A DNA stretch of 64,000 nucleotides from G965277745 sp965277745 (GTDB lineage Bacteria; Pseudomonadota; Gammaproteobacteria; Cardiobacteriales; Cardiobacteriaceae): contig OZ255837.1 in NCBI GenBank assembly GCA_965277745.1, positions 868,001-932,000 of the forward strand. The letters are read 5' to 3'. A program made the position numbers and the translations under genes. Positions 52,617-61,987 of the stretch are shown piece by piece; within the stretch, counting starts at the first letter, position 1; every line of letters begins with the position of its first letter. The notes under the pieces are model-generated. The model worked only from the letters and a program-made list of their open reading frames with translations. It made no database searches and was not told the origin of the DNA.

Positions 52617-53399
52617 ATGCGTTATCAGGTGATTTTTTCCGATATGGACGGCACCTTGCTCAACAGTCGTAAGCGGATTTCTCCACGCACCCTGGCCGCC
52701 ATCGCCGCCTATGCGGCGGCGGGCGGACACTTCGTGTTAGTTTCCGCGCGCCCGCCGCAAGCCATGCTTCCCTACCGGGCGCAGTTGCCGGCCGCCGATA
52801 TGGTCAGCTTGAACGGCGCGATCATTTACAACGCGCGCGCCGAGATCGTCCATAGTGTGGCGATCGCCAAGGTGGATTTGCGGCGGCTGCGTGAAGACCT
52901 GAGCGGTTTGGCCGATGTGGTGGTCAATTATTATCCAGGCTTTGAATGGTATAGCGAGCAGCCGGAGCATCCTTATACGCGACAGGAGTGCCTGATTACC
53001 GGGATGCGGGTATGCCCCGTGCCGCCGGATCTGGGGGAGGTGCACAAAATAATGTTGCGCGGCACGCCGGCGAATTGTCTCGCCTGGGAGGAGAGATTGC
53101 GCCGCGAGTATCGCGATCTTTCCGTTTATACCTCCCAGCCCGGTTTTTTGGAAATCCTCTGCAAAGACGCGGGCAAGGGAAAGGCAGCGGCGTTTCTTGG
53201 CGAACGCTACGCTCTTCCCCGCGAGGCGATGCTCGCCTTTGGCGACAATTACAATGATCTTTCCATGCTCGAATACGCAGGCCTCGGGGTAGCGATGGAC
53301 AATGCGCCGGATGCGGTCAAGGCGGCCGCCGCGCGTCTGACCCTCGACAACGACAACGACGGGGTGGCGCTTGTCGTCGAAGAACTGCTGGCGTCATGA
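52617..53399 (+). CDS. Cof-type HAD-IIB phosphatase
   Basis: 260 residues from ATG 52617, with GGAGGGGG upstream. Motif I is FSDMDGTLLNSRK (nucleophile and acid Asp), motif II VLVSARPP, then the Cof cap domain, with motif III Lys in CKDAGKGKAAAF and motif IV AFGDNYNDLSML. Such enzymes dephosphorylate sugar phosphates, FMN or PLP; the substrate here cannot be told. Divergent from the AGCS gene. Confidence 0.9.
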   Translation: MRYQVIFSDMDGTLLNSRKRISPRTLAAIAAYAAAGGHFVLVSARPPQAMLPYRAQLPAADMVSLNGAIIYNARAEIVHSVAIAKVDLRRLREDLSGLADVVVNYYPGFEWYSEQPEHPYTRQECLITGMRVCPVPPDLGEVHKIMLRGTPANCLAWEERLRREYRDLSVYTSQPGFLEILCKDAGKGKAAAFLGERYALPREAMLAFGDNYNDLSMLEYAGLGVAMDNAPDAVKAAAARLTLDNDNDGVALVVEELLAS

Positions 53400-53615
53400 T
53401 GCCCCGCTACGGCGGGCTTCGCTGCTCTCTTGCGCGGCGAAGCCGCTGCCCACAGGCGGTTTGGAGCTGTGTTTTTCCATCCTTTATCTCATAAGCGCTA
53501 CACGTTGCCGTCAGACGACGAGCATGATATCCACCCGTTTCGCTGCCTGCGTCGGCACCTGCCGGTTCTATCGCCGCGAGAGGCGCTGATCGCTTCGTGA
53601 AACGGACGGTGTGGC

Positions 53616-54767
53616 TTATTTATTGACGGTCGCGCTGTTTTTGAGTTCGTCGGTGGTCTCCAGATAGATGTCCGCGTAGTACTGCCATGATGCCATTTCT
53701 TGCCGCGGTAACGGCGGGTACGATGGCAGGGTGACAGTGATCGGATCACGCGGCATGCCCTTCACCCGCACTTCGAAATGCAAGTGGTGGCCTGTGGAGG
53801 CGCCGCTGTTGCCGAGTCTACCGATGGTTTGGCCGCGTTCAACGCGTGCGCCGGGATGCGTCGAGATCGCGGACAGATGGGCGTAGCGGGTTTGGTAGCC
53901 GTTGTTGTGGTCGATGATCACGATGCGACCGTAGCCTTGTTGCCAGCCGGCGTAGGTGACGATGCCCTCTCCGGTGGCGTGGATCGCGGTGCCGTAGCGG
54001 CCTTTGAGGTCGACGCCTTCATGTGCCTGGACGCGTCTGGTGATCGGGTGGCGGCGGTGCGGGCTGAACGGCGAGGAGATGCGCGTATAGGAAAAAGGGG
54101 CGCGATCCATGGTAAGTCCCGGCGCCTTGCCATCGCGATCGTAGAAATAGGTGCCTTGCTGGGTTTCTCTGGCGAAGTAATCAAGGGCCTTCTCACCCTG
54201 TTGAATGTGCACGGCGAGAATTTTGCTGTTCTCCGCACGGCTCTCGCCGTCTTTCATATAGTCGCTGTAGAGAATATCGACACCGCGGGTTGCGCAGCTT
54301 ACGAGCTTTTCCCGTAGCGGCGCAAGTTTCGTGAGTAGCCGCGGGTTGAAGTCGGATCGCGTGAGACGTTGCCAGATATTTCCCTTTCCCGTTAGATGGA
54401 ACAGACGTTTGACGAAGACACCGCTGCGGTTGATCGATAGGGTTTCGTCTTTTACCTCGGGGAGGGTAGCGGGCGCGGTTGCCGCTCGTTCGCTTTGTGT
54501 CGGTGAGCGTTTCTCTCCGGCCTCTTGCAACGGCGGAGGCGCCGCTGTTTTCCGCTGTGCCGGCGTTGTCTTTTCATTTGTTCCGTCCCGCTTGCCCGTC
54601 TTTTTATCGGGAAAAGGAATTGGGCTTGACTGCTCACTTGGGCTATCATGGTGAAACCGTTGTGTATGCAACGGGTAAAGGTAGTAACCGAGAACGCTTA
54701 GTCCGAGTAGAATCACCCAAGGCAAAAAGCGCTTTATCACATGGTCTTTGTTGCTATCGACGCGCAT
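53616..54767 (-). CDS. M23-family peptidoglycan endopeptidase
   Basis: 383 residues. The N-terminal anchor (LPWVILLGLSVLGYYLY) leads to a Lys/Pro/Ser-rich linker (residues 40-105), a middle domain with YSDYMKDGESRAENSKI, and the LytM metalloprotease domain: HEGVDLKGRYGTAIHATGEG (zinc His and Asp) and GHHLHFEVRVKG (H-x-H zinc site). The catalytic set is complete. It cuts cross-links in the periplasm, like MepM. It is divergent from tyrS with 57 bases between, as in many gammaproteobacteria. Confidence 0.92.
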   Translation of the reverse strand: MRVDSNKDHVIKRFLPWVILLGLSVLGYYLYPLHTQRFHHDSPSEQSSPIPFPDKKTGKRDGTNEKTTPAQRKTAAPPPLQEAGEKRSPTQSERAATAPATLPEVKDETLSINRSGVFVKRLFHLTGKGNIWQRLTRSDFNPRLLTKLAPLREKLVSCATRGVDILYSDYMKDGESRAENSKILAVHIQQGEKALDYFARETQQGTYFYDRDGKAPGLTMDRAPFSYTRISSPFSPHRRHPITRRVQAHEGVDLKGRYGTAIHATGEGIVTYAGWQQGYGRIVIIDHNNGYQTRYAHLSAISTHPGARVERGQTIGRLGNSGASTGHHLHFEVRVKGMPRDPITVTLPSYPPLPRQEMASWQYYADIYLETTDELKNSATVNK

Positions 54768-54824
54768 ATGGGAGGGTAAATTGCGAAAATCTCGCGATTC
54801 TATCGGATTTCATCGAGAAGGTAC

Positions 54825-56024
54825 ATGAACAAGCAGTTGGATGAACAATTGACGACGATCCGTCGCGGTGCCGAAGAACTGATCGGCGAAGCCCCTTTAC
54901 TGGAAAAGCTCGCATCGGGGAGGCCCCTGCGCGTCAAGCTCGGGATGGATCCAACCGCATCGGATCTGCATTTCGGGCACACGGTGGTCCTTAATAAACT
55001 GCGACAGTTTCAGGAACTCGGTCATCACGTGGTGTTCGTCGTTGGCGACTTTACCGCAAGCATCGGCGATCCTTCCGGGCGAAACGCCACACGCCCGGCA
55101 TTGTCGGTCGATGAGATTGGCGAAAACGCGAAAACCTACGAAGCGCAAGTGTTCAAGATTCTTGATCCGGGAAAAACCGAAATCCGTTACAATTCCGAAT
55201 GGATGGGCAAATTGACGGCGGCCGACATGGTGCGCCTGGCGGGGAAATACACGGTGGCGAGAATGCTTGAGCGCGAGGATTTTCACCAACGTTACACCCA
55301 AGGCCGCGCGATCGCCGTGCATGAATTTCTCTATCCGCTGACCCAGGCCTATGATTCGGTCGCCTTGCGTGCCGATATTGAAATAGGCGGTACGGATCAG
55401 AAATTCAATCTTCTCGTGGGACGCGATATCCAGCGCGAGTACGGACAGGAGCCACAGACAGTGCTTACCATGCCGATCCTCGAAGGCTTGGACGGGGTGA
55501 AGAAGATGAGTAAGTCTTTCGCCAACCACATCGCGATTTTTGCCACGCCGACAGAAATGTTCGGTAAAATCATGTCCCTTTCCGACGAATTGATGTGGCG
55601 TTATTTCGCGTTGCTTTCCCTGCGTTCGGGCGCGGAAATCACCGCCTTGCAAGAGACGATTGTCGCCGGGCGCAATCCGCGCGACGTGAAATTTGAATTG
55701 GCGCATGAATTGGTCGCTCGTTTTCATGATCAAGCAGCCGCGCGGAAAGCGCGCGAAGCATTCATCGACCGTTTTGCGAAAAACAAAATACCGGAGGATC
55801 TGCAAGAAATGGAAGTAAGCGTTGATGAAGGGTTGCCGATTGGCACAGTGCTCAAACAGACGGGGCTCGTCAAAAGCGCCTCGGAAGGGATGCGTATGGT
55901 CGAACAGGGCGCGGTGAAAATCGACGGAAAGAGAATCGAGGACCGCAATTTTCGACTCGACGCTGGATTTAACGGGGTTCTCGCCGTCGGCAAGCGGCGT
56001 ATCGCCAAAGTGAGGTTGAAATGA
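54825..56024 (+). CDS. tyrS: Tyrosyl-tRNA synthetase
   Basis: 399 residues, TyrZ-like. Class I motifs HFGH (in LHFGHTVVL) and KMSKS (in GVKKMSKSFANH), and a C-terminal S4 RNA-binding domain (VKSASEGMRMVEQGAVKIDGK). It charges tRNA-Tyr. The stop overlaps the protease start by four bases (ATGA), so the synthetase is probably co-translated with an exported protease and an FHA protein, an unusual grouping. Confidence 0.97.
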   Translation: MNKQLDEQLTTIRRGAEELIGEAPLLEKLASGRPLRVKLGMDPTASDLHFGHTVVLNKLRQFQELGHHVVFVVGDFTASIGDPSGRNATRPALSVDEIGENAKTYEAQVFKILDPGKTEIRYNSEWMGKLTAADMVRLAGKYTVARMLEREDFHQRYTQGRAIAVHEFLYPLTQAYDSVALRADIEIGGTDQKFNLLVGRDIQREYGQEPQTVLTMPILEGLDGVKKMSKSFANHIAIFATPTEMFGKIMSLSDELMWRYFALLSLRSGAEITALQETIVAGRNPRDVKFELAHELVARFHDQAAARKAREAFIDRFAKNKIPEDLQEMEVSVDEGLPIGTVLKQTGLVKSASEGMRMVEQGAVKIDGKRIEDRNFRLDAGFNGVLAVGKRRIAKVRLK

Positions 56025-57316
56025 ACGCTCGACGTCCTGCGTCGGCCTTGCTCGCCGTCGCTCTGCTCTGTATTTTCTCTGCGGCCAAGACACTTACGCA
56101 GTCGGCGGTGCCTCCTTCTTTAAGCGCCAGCGCGTTGTTTTCGAAGTATAAATCGAGTGTCTATCAAATCCGCGTGATCAATGACGCAACGGGACAGAAA
56201 ACGACGATTGGCTCCGGTTTTGTCGTTGGCGACGAGACACTGCTTGCAACCAATTATCATGTGGTAAGCGACGCGATCCAGAAGGACAATCATCATATCG
56301 AATATGTCGACAGTTATGATCACAAAGGCGTGCTATCACTCGTCGATGTCGATGTGATCAACGATCTCGCCCTGCTGCGCGCGCGAAAGTCGCTTGGCCA
56401 GGCGATGACCTTCGGCGAGATTCCCGATCAGGGGGCACCGCTTTACTCGCTGGGCAACCCGCACGATCTCGGTTTCATTATCATCGACGGGATCAACAAC
56501 GGTCTGGTGAAAAAATTCGCGCGGGAGAAAATCTTCTTTTCGGGATCGTTGAACGGCGGGATGAGCGGCGGACCGACACTTGATCACAACGGCGAAGTGA
56601 TCGGTATCAACGTGTCGCATTTGACCAATGGTGGCGACATCAGTTTCGTGATCCCGGCCAAATATCTGACGAAGCTGTTGCAAAAATCCGCGAGCGGCGC
56701 GGCAAATATCGACGCCTCGATCACCGCGCAACTGTTTGCCGACAATCGCCTGTATTTCCAAGAAGGCCTGAAAAATCGCTGGCCGACGACGACCATCGGG
56801 CATTTCACCGTACCCCTCGAGATGGGCAGCGATGTGCGTTGCTGGGATAGCTCGATGATTGTCGATGAAGATGATTTGCTCGCCGCCGAGTCGGTCAGTT
56901 GCATTAACGACCGTGTTACCTTCATCAATAACGATGTCAACATCGGTTATTTCGGCTACAGCTTTACCCATTATCATGCGCGCGAAAAGATTCTTTCCGC
57001 GCGTTTCTACCGCCTCTACAGTCAGACATATCACTTCTCTTTCGATTCGCGACCGCTGCGTGATTACGGCGATTTCGCTTGCCGGGCGGATTTTGTGGCG
57101 ATCTCCGGCAAGCCGTTCAAACTGACCCTGTGCAGGCAGCCGAGCAAACACTTCCATCGCGACGGCGAGGCGATCGAGGATATCCGCGCCACAGCGGCCT
57201 GGATCGGCGCCGCTCGCGAGGGATTCAGAATCAAGATTGCACTGAACGGCGTGCAGCGTTCGCTCGGTGAGCGGGTGATCATGCATTTACTGGAGCAGGT
57301 TTCGTGGGAAAAATAA
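56021..57316 (+). CDS. Exported trypsin-like serine protease
   Basis: 431 residues. A signal peptide (LLAVALLCIFSAAKTLTQSA) precedes a chymotrypsin-fold domain: GSGFVVGDETLLATNYHVV (catalytic His), VDVINDLALLRA (Asp) and SGSLNGGMSGGPTLDHNGEV (Ser). These resemble DegP-type proteases, but no PDZ domain follows; instead residues about 240-431 form an unknown domain with several Cys (for example RCWDSS, ESVSCINDRV, FACRADF, TLCRQPS), which may form disulfides in the periplasm. The gene overlaps tyrS by four bases and the FHA gene by 13. Confidence 0.87.
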   Translation: MNARRPASALLAVALLCIFSAAKTLTQSAVPPSLSASALFSKYKSSVYQIRVINDATGQKTTIGSGFVVGDETLLATNYHVVSDAIQKDNHHIEYVDSYDHKGVLSLVDVDVINDLALLRARKSLGQAMTFGEIPDQGAPLYSLGNPHDLGFIIIDGINNGLVKKFAREKIFFSGSLNGGMSGGPTLDHNGEVIGINVSHLTNGGDISFVIPAKYLTKLLQKSASGAANIDASITAQLFADNRLYFQEGLKNRWPTTTIGHFTVPLEMGSDVRCWDSSMIVDEDDLLAAESVSCINDRVTFINNDVNIGYFGYSFTHYHAREKILSARFYRLYSQTYHFSFDSRPLRDYGDFACRADFVAISGKPFKLTLCRQPSKHFHRDGEAIEDIRATAAWIGAAREGFRIKIALNGVQRSLGERVIMHLLEQVSWEK

Positions 57317-58197
57317 GAATTGCATACGACGGGCGGTTATACACGCCGACGGCCTTTCCGCTGCGTATTGGCCGTGCGCCCGATAACGATATCGTCGTTT
57401 GTGCGCCGGGCGTTGGCGAGTATCATGCGTTCATCGAAGAAATCGGCGAAGGGTTGCAGGTGCGCGCTGCCGAGGAATCTCACCTCGATGGCGGCAAGAT
57501 CGACGGTAGCGCCCTGTTGTCGAAAAACAGCGTGCTGACTCTTGGCGCGGCCACGCTACATTTCTGTGGAGACGCGAAACAGGCGATACTAAAGCCGCAT
57601 CGCTCCCCTGGATGGCGGCTTGTCACCCATCCCTTGGCGACGTTGTTCTGGGTGTCGCTGGCCCTGTTCATTCCGTTGTGGCAGGATTATCTGAATACCG
57701 AGAAGTACTATATTTTCAACTGGCGCTTACTTTTTACGGTAGGGGTGATTCTACTGGCGCTGGCTTGGCTGCTTGACGGCATTGTCCTGCCGATCGCCAG
57801 GCGCCATCTCTTGTTGCCCCTGCTCGGCATCGTGGCGTTGCTGTTTATTGTCAGTGAACTGTGCAATCAGGCAGGCTATTGGTGTGCTTTTCAGTTCGGC
57901 GACGGTCATTTCGATTGGCTGATCTTATTTGCCAGCGTAGCGATTTGTCTTTATGTATTGCGTTTTTTTCTCCGCGATTTCGTGCTCCTTTACGGAAAAA
58001 CGCGCAATCGCTATACCCTGTTGCTCGCCTTGCCAGTGCTCCTTTTGCTGTTTTATCATTTCTTTCAGACACGTGATTTCTTCGCTCATCGCGCGGGGAG
58101 TTATCCTCGGTATTTTCAGGGACTTTTACGCGATGTGGTCCCATGGCGGAAACCCGTGCCACTAGCGTCGTTTCTTGATTTAAAAAATAAATCATAA
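57304..58197 (+). CDS. FHA-domain membrane protein
   Basis: 297 residues from GTG 57304. Residues about 15-90 form a forkhead-associated domain, with LRIGRAPDNDIVV holding the conserved Gly-Arg and Asn, so it should bind phosphothreonine peptides in the cytoplasm. Residues about 110-265 hold five or more hydrophobic helices (ATLFWVSLALFIPLW, LLFTVGVILLALAWLLDGIV, LLLPLLGIVALLFIVSEL, WLILFASVAICLYVL, LLLALPVLLLLFYHFF). It overlaps the protease gene; together they could sense a phosphorylated partner inside and act on proteins outside. This pairing is inference. Confidence 0.82.
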   Translation: MGKIRIAYDGRLYTPTAFPLRIGRAPDNDIVVCAPGVGEYHAFIEEIGEGLQVRAAEESHLDGGKIDGSALLSKNSVLTLGAATLHFCGDAKQAILKPHRSPGWRLVTHPLATLFWVSLALFIPLWQDYLNTEKYYIFNWRLLFTVGVILLALAWLLDGIVLPIARRHLLLPLLGIVALLFIVSELCNQAGYWCAFQFGDGHFDWLILFASVAICLYVLRFFLRDFVLLYGKTRNRYTLLLALPVLLLLFYHFFQTRDFFAHRAGSYPRYFQGLLRDVVPWRKPVPLASFLDLKNKS

Positions 58198-58228
58198 AAA
58201 AATAATCAATATTATTAATAAATAAAAA

Positions 58229-58257
58229 TTCATCGTTCTTCGGGAAATTGTTATGCT
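58229..58257 (+). promoter_or_regulatory. dps promoter
   Basis: TTCATC at 58229-58234, 17 bases, TATGCT at 58252-58257, followed by the dps start at 58296. A long A/T tract (58190-58230) just upstream could act as an UP element. Confidence 0.5.
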
Positions 58258-58295
58258 GATAGACAGAAATTTTCACTGATGACAAGGAGACTGCG

Positions 58296-58766
58296 ATGAA
58301 TATCGATATCGGGATAAGCGACACACAGCGAAAAACCATTGCCGACGGCCTTTCCAAGGTGCTCGCCGACAGTTATAGCTTGTATATCAAAACACATAAT
58401 TATCACTGGAACGTCACCGGCCCGCAGTTCAACGCCCTGCATACGATGTTCGAAGAACAATATACCGAACTTGCGCAAGCGATCGACGAGATCGCCGAGC
58501 GCATCCGTGCGCTTGGTCACCTGGCACCGGGCTCTTACGGTGAGTTCGCCAAACTGACCAGTATCCAAGATGGCGACAGCAGCCACGATGCCGACACGAT
58601 GGTCAGGGATTTGGTCGAAGACCAGGAAACCGTTGTCCGCATCTGCCGCGAAGTTTTCCCCGTCGTCGAGGCCGCCGAGGATCAGCCGAGCGCCGATCTG
58701 CTCACCATCCGCATGCAGGTGCATGAAAAGACGGCCTGGATGCTGCGCGCTATGTTGGCGAACTAA
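58296..58766 (+). CDS. dps: Dps ferritin-like DNA-protection protein
   Basis: 156 residues with AAGGAGAC before the ATG. Dps forms 12-mers that oxidise iron with hydrogen peroxide and coat DNA. The ferroxidase residues are in KTHNYHWNVTGPQF (His), and FEEQYTELAQAIDEIAERIR (Asp, Glu). A basic Lys-rich N-terminal tail like E. coli Dps is missing (it starts NIDIGISDTQRKT), so DNA binding may be weak. A strong terminator follows. Confidence 0.93.
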   Translation: MNIDIGISDTQRKTIADGLSKVLADSYSLYIKTHNYHWNVTGPQFNALHTMFEEQYTELAQAIDEIAERIRALGHLAPGSYGEFAKLTSIQDGDSSHDADTMVRDLVEDQETVVRICREVFPVVEAAEDQPSADLLTIRMQVHEKTAWMLRAMLAN

Positions 58767-58798
58767 TTTTTCGGAGGCTTCGGGAAGAAGTGCCGAAA

Positions 58799-58827
58799 CC
58801 CTTTGCCGGGTAGCAAGGGGTTTTTTT
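58799..58827 (+). terminator. Rho-independent terminator of dps
   Basis: Stem CCCTTTGC (58799-58806) and GCAAGGGG (58813-58820) with a six-base loop, followed by seven T. Clear and strong. Confidence 0.85.
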
Positions 58828-58843
58828 CACTTGAACAGGAAGT

Positions 58844-59542
58844 ATGATGCGACGTTTTCTCTTTCTTGCGTTCCTCCTCGGAATGACCGCTACAGCACGA
58901 GGCGACGATGCCCAAATCAAAAAACAGTTGTCGCCGTTCGGCGTCACCCATATGGAAATTTCCGCCTCCCCGATCGCGGGACTGCGTACCGTGCTCAGTG
59001 ATCAGGGCGTTTTTTACGCCAGCGCGGATGGCAAATATTTTTTGCGGGGCGCGCTGATAGAAATCACCCCTGAAGGATCGAAAGATCTCACCAATCTGCC
59101 GTTGATGGGCAGGCTGGAGGCGATGTCCGATCAGATGATCGTGTTTGCAGCGAGAAACGAGAAATACGTTGTCAATGTCTTCACCGATACTACCTGTCCG
59201 TATTGTCTGATGCTGCACAAGGCGCTGCCGGAATACAATGATCTCGGCATCACCGTGCGTTATCTCGCCTTTCCCCGTAACGGCTTGGACTCCGAAGCCG
59301 CGCGGGAGATGGAAAGCGTCTGGACATCCGCCAATCCGAAAAGCACTTTCGAGGCGGCGCAAAAAGGTGATTTTCCGTTAGGCAAAGCGGTCGATCTGGT
59401 TGGTAAACAGTATGCCCTTGGTGTTCAATTTGGCGTTCGCGGCACGCCGGCGATCGTCCTTGAAAACGGACAAATGGTGTCGGGCTTCATCAAACCAGCC
59501 GAACTGCTGCAACTGCTGAGTACACGATTGAGTGCACGATAA
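58844..59542 (+). CDS. dsbC: Thiol:disulfide isomerase DsbC
   Basis: 232 residues from ATG 58844 (a second ATG follows directly). Signal peptide to about residue 19. The N-terminal dimerisation domain is followed by a thioredoxin-fold domain with VFTDTTCPYCLMLHK and the cis-Pro loop GVRGTPAIVLENG. The match to E. coli DsbC is clear (YLAFPRNGLDSEA), but the active site is CPYC instead of CGYC, and the second, structural disulfide is lost: the two expected Cys positions read VWTSAN and GKAVDL. It repairs wrong disulfides in the periplasm. Confidence 0.9.
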   Translation: MMRRFLFLAFLLGMTATARGDDAQIKKQLSPFGVTHMEISASPIAGLRTVLSDQGVFYASADGKYFLRGALIEITPEGSKDLTNLPLMGRLEAMSDQMIVFAARNEKYVVNVFTDTTCPYCLMLHKALPEYNDLGITVRYLAFPRNGLDSEAAREMESVWTSANPKSTFEAAQKGDFPLGKAVDLVGKQYALGVQFGVRGTPAIVLENGQMVSGFIKPAELLQLLSTRLSAR

Positions 59543-59552
59543 TTTTCCCGAA

Positions 59553-61697
59553 ATGGGACAGTGTATCGTTCTACCTTGCGCCAAAGGCGTCGAGCAGGTA
59601 CTCGAAGTCGAAGCCCGAAAATTGGGGCTGGAAAACGCGCACATCAGGCCTGCCGCAGTTTCCGGGGAAGGTGACCTCGAGACGTTATACCGCCTGTGTC
59701 TGTGGTCACGGGTGGCGAGCCGCATCCTGCTGGTGCTGGAAGTCGGGGAGATCGACGATCCGCAAACGCTCTACGATCTCGCTTATAGTGTTGCCTGGGA
59801 TGAACATATCAATCCCGATGGAACCTTCGCCGTGCGTTTTCACGGCAGCGGGCAAGGCATTCGCAACAGTCAGTTCGGGGCGTTGAAAGTCAAGGATGCC
59901 ATTGTCGATCGTTTGCGTGAGAAGTACAAACGGCGTCCGTCCGTGGACACGAAAGCACCGGATGTGTCCGTCGATGTCCATCTGCATCGGGGACGGATCA
60001 CCTTGTCGCTTGATCTTTCTGGCGGCGCCCTCCATGAACGCGGCTATCGTCACGCACAGGGCGCCGCCGCGATCAAGGAAACGCTCGCCGCCACCTTGCT
60101 CTATCGTTGTGGATGGCCGGCGATGGCAGCTGATTGTTCGAGCCTCATCGATCCAATGTGCGGTTCTGCCACCCTTTTACTGGAAGCGTTGTTGATCGCG
60201 GCCGACATCGCCCCAGGGCTCTTACGCGAGCACTGGGGTTTTCTTGCCTGGCAACGCCATGTGCCGGCGCTGTGGCGCGAGTTGTGCGGCGAAGCGCAGG
60301 AACGTAAAGCGTCCGGCCTTGGCCATCTCCATCTCACTGCCTACGGCTACGACGCTGACCGTAAAATCCTCTGCGCCGCCGAGGAGAACGCACGTCGTCT
60401 TGGTTTGCGCCAAGCGCTGCACCTTGAAACGCGGCCACTCGGAGATTTCCGTCATCGTTCGATTTACGGTCGCAACGGATGGATTTTCTGTAATCCGCCT
60501 TACGGGAAACGTTTGAGTTCCTTTTCCGAATTGCTACCCCTTTATGCGCACCTTGGCGAATCGTTCAAAACCTTTCCGCGACAGTGGCGGATGGGGGTCA
60601 TCGCCGCCGATCCAGCTTTGATCGAGCATCTTGATCTGCGTTATTCACGCCGCTATAAAGCGTTTAACGGACCGCTCGAAGTGCAGATCATCCACTACGC
60701 GCGCTCGCAGCAGCAGGAATCCGAAAGGGAAGTCGTACACGAGCCGAAGGTCGCGCTCGACGCGCAGGCACAGATGTTCGCCAACCGCCTGGAAAAAAAC
60801 GTCGAAAAATTGCGGCCTTGGGCGGAAGAAGTGGCGACCGATGCCTACCGTGTCTATGATCGTGATATGCCCGAGTATGCCGTCGCTCTGGATCTCTATG
60901 GCGATCATGCCGTGGTGCAGGAATATGCGCCGCCAGCGACTGTGGATGAGAAGAAAGCGCGGCGGCGATTTCATGACGTTGTTCAGGCGGTGCCTGAAGT
61001 ACTCGGTATCACGCCCGAAAAAATGCTTTCAAAAAGACGTGCCCGCCAATCGGGGAAAAAACAATATGGCGTGTTTGCCGACAAGGAAGAATTTCTGATC
61101 GTCCACGAGGGGACGGCGCGGTTTCTCGTCAATCTGAACAATTATCTCGATACCGGGCTTTTTCTCGATCATCGTCCGATGCGCAGGCGCATCGCCATGG
61201 AAGCCGCCGACAAGCGTGTGCTGAACCTTTTCTCCTATACCGGAACGGCTTCCGTACAAGCGGCCCTTGGCGGCGCTTCCTTTACCACCAGTGTTGATCT
61301 TTCCAAAACGTATCTCGATTGGGCGCAGCGGAATTTCGATTTGAACGGTCTTTCCAAGCGGCACCGCTTGCAGCACGCGGACGTGATGGCGTGGCTGTGC
61401 GCCGGAGAAAGCCAGTTCGACCTGATTTTCTGTGATCCGCCGACTTTTTCCAACACCAAGAAAAAACATCGTGTGTTCGAGCTTCAGCGTGATCAGGAAG
61501 CGTTGATTGACAACGCCATGAAACGCCTGGTTTCACGTGGAACCTTGTATTTCTCCAATAATTATCGTCGTTTTACCCTTGATGCGGCGCTCACCCGGAA
61601 ATACCAGGTGGAAGAAATCAGCGCCCAGACACTGGATCCGGATTTTGCCCGGCGGCCACGCGTTCATCGGGTATGGCGGATACGCCATTATGGGTAG
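59553..61697 (+). CDS. rlmL: Bifunctional 23S rRNA methyltransferase RlmKL
   Basis: 714 residues from ATG 59553; a GTG at 59532 overlapping dsbC is an alternative start. The N-terminal half (THUMP domain, then IDPMCGSATLLLEALLIA and FCNPPYGKRL) makes m2G2445; the C-terminal half (NLNNYLDTGLFLDHRPMR, NLFSYTGTASVQAALGG, IFCDPPTFSNTKK) makes m7G2069 of 23S rRNA. Both SAM sites and both catalytic NPPY/DPPTF motifs are present. The fusion is typical of gammaproteobacteria and some betaproteobacteria. Confidence 0.95.
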   Translation: MGQCIVLPCAKGVEQVLEVEARKLGLENAHIRPAAVSGEGDLETLYRLCLWSRVASRILLVLEVGEIDDPQTLYDLAYSVAWDEHINPDGTFAVRFHGSGQGIRNSQFGALKVKDAIVDRLREKYKRRPSVDTKAPDVSVDVHLHRGRITLSLDLSGGALHERGYRHAQGAAAIKETLAATLLYRCGWPAMAADCSSLIDPMCGSATLLLEALLIAADIAPGLLREHWGFLAWQRHVPALWRELCGEAQERKASGLGHLHLTAYGYDADRKILCAAEENARRLGLRQALHLETRPLGDFRHRSIYGRNGWIFCNPPYGKRLSSFSELLPLYAHLGESFKTFPRQWRMGVIAADPALIEHLDLRYSRRYKAFNGPLEVQIIHYARSQQQESEREVVHEPKVALDAQAQMFANRLEKNVEKLRPWAEEVATDAYRVYDRDMPEYAVALDLYGDHAVVQEYAPPATVDEKKARRRFHDVVQAVPEVLGITPEKMLSKRRARQSGKKQYGVFADKEEFLIVHEGTARFLVNLNNYLDTGLFLDHRPMRRRIAMEAADKRVLNLFSYTGTASVQAALGGASFTTSVDLSKTYLDWAQRNFDLNGLSKRHRLQHADVMAWLCAGESQFDLIFCDPPTFSNTKKKHRVFELQRDQEALIDNAMKRLVSRGTLYFSNNYRRFTLDAALTRKYQVEEISAQTLDPDFARRPRVHRVWRIRHYG

Positions 61698-61987
61698 TAA
61701 GCGCATGGTTCCCATGGGCGAAGGGAGCGAATGGAAGCGGTATCGGCCGTCAATGTGGCCATGGTGAACGTGGATACCGCCCAGAAAAGAGAAACACAGG
61801 GCGTCTTATCGCGCGCCTATGAAGCTGGCGTATTTGTGACGGGCGCGCTTGCTGTCTATTGTCTTCTCCGCCGCGATTGTGCGGGAACCCCGTATGACAA
61901 AAAGGAGAGGTTTTCCTGTTTTGCTCGGTGTAGACCCCGCCCGCTTCGATGGTGGCGCGGCGTCTGCCACGGTTATCAGGGGGAGAA

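Noticed and set aside
54897..56093. 398-codon minus-strand frame
   Set aside because: Antisense to tyrS; KMSKS and HFGH are on the plus strand.
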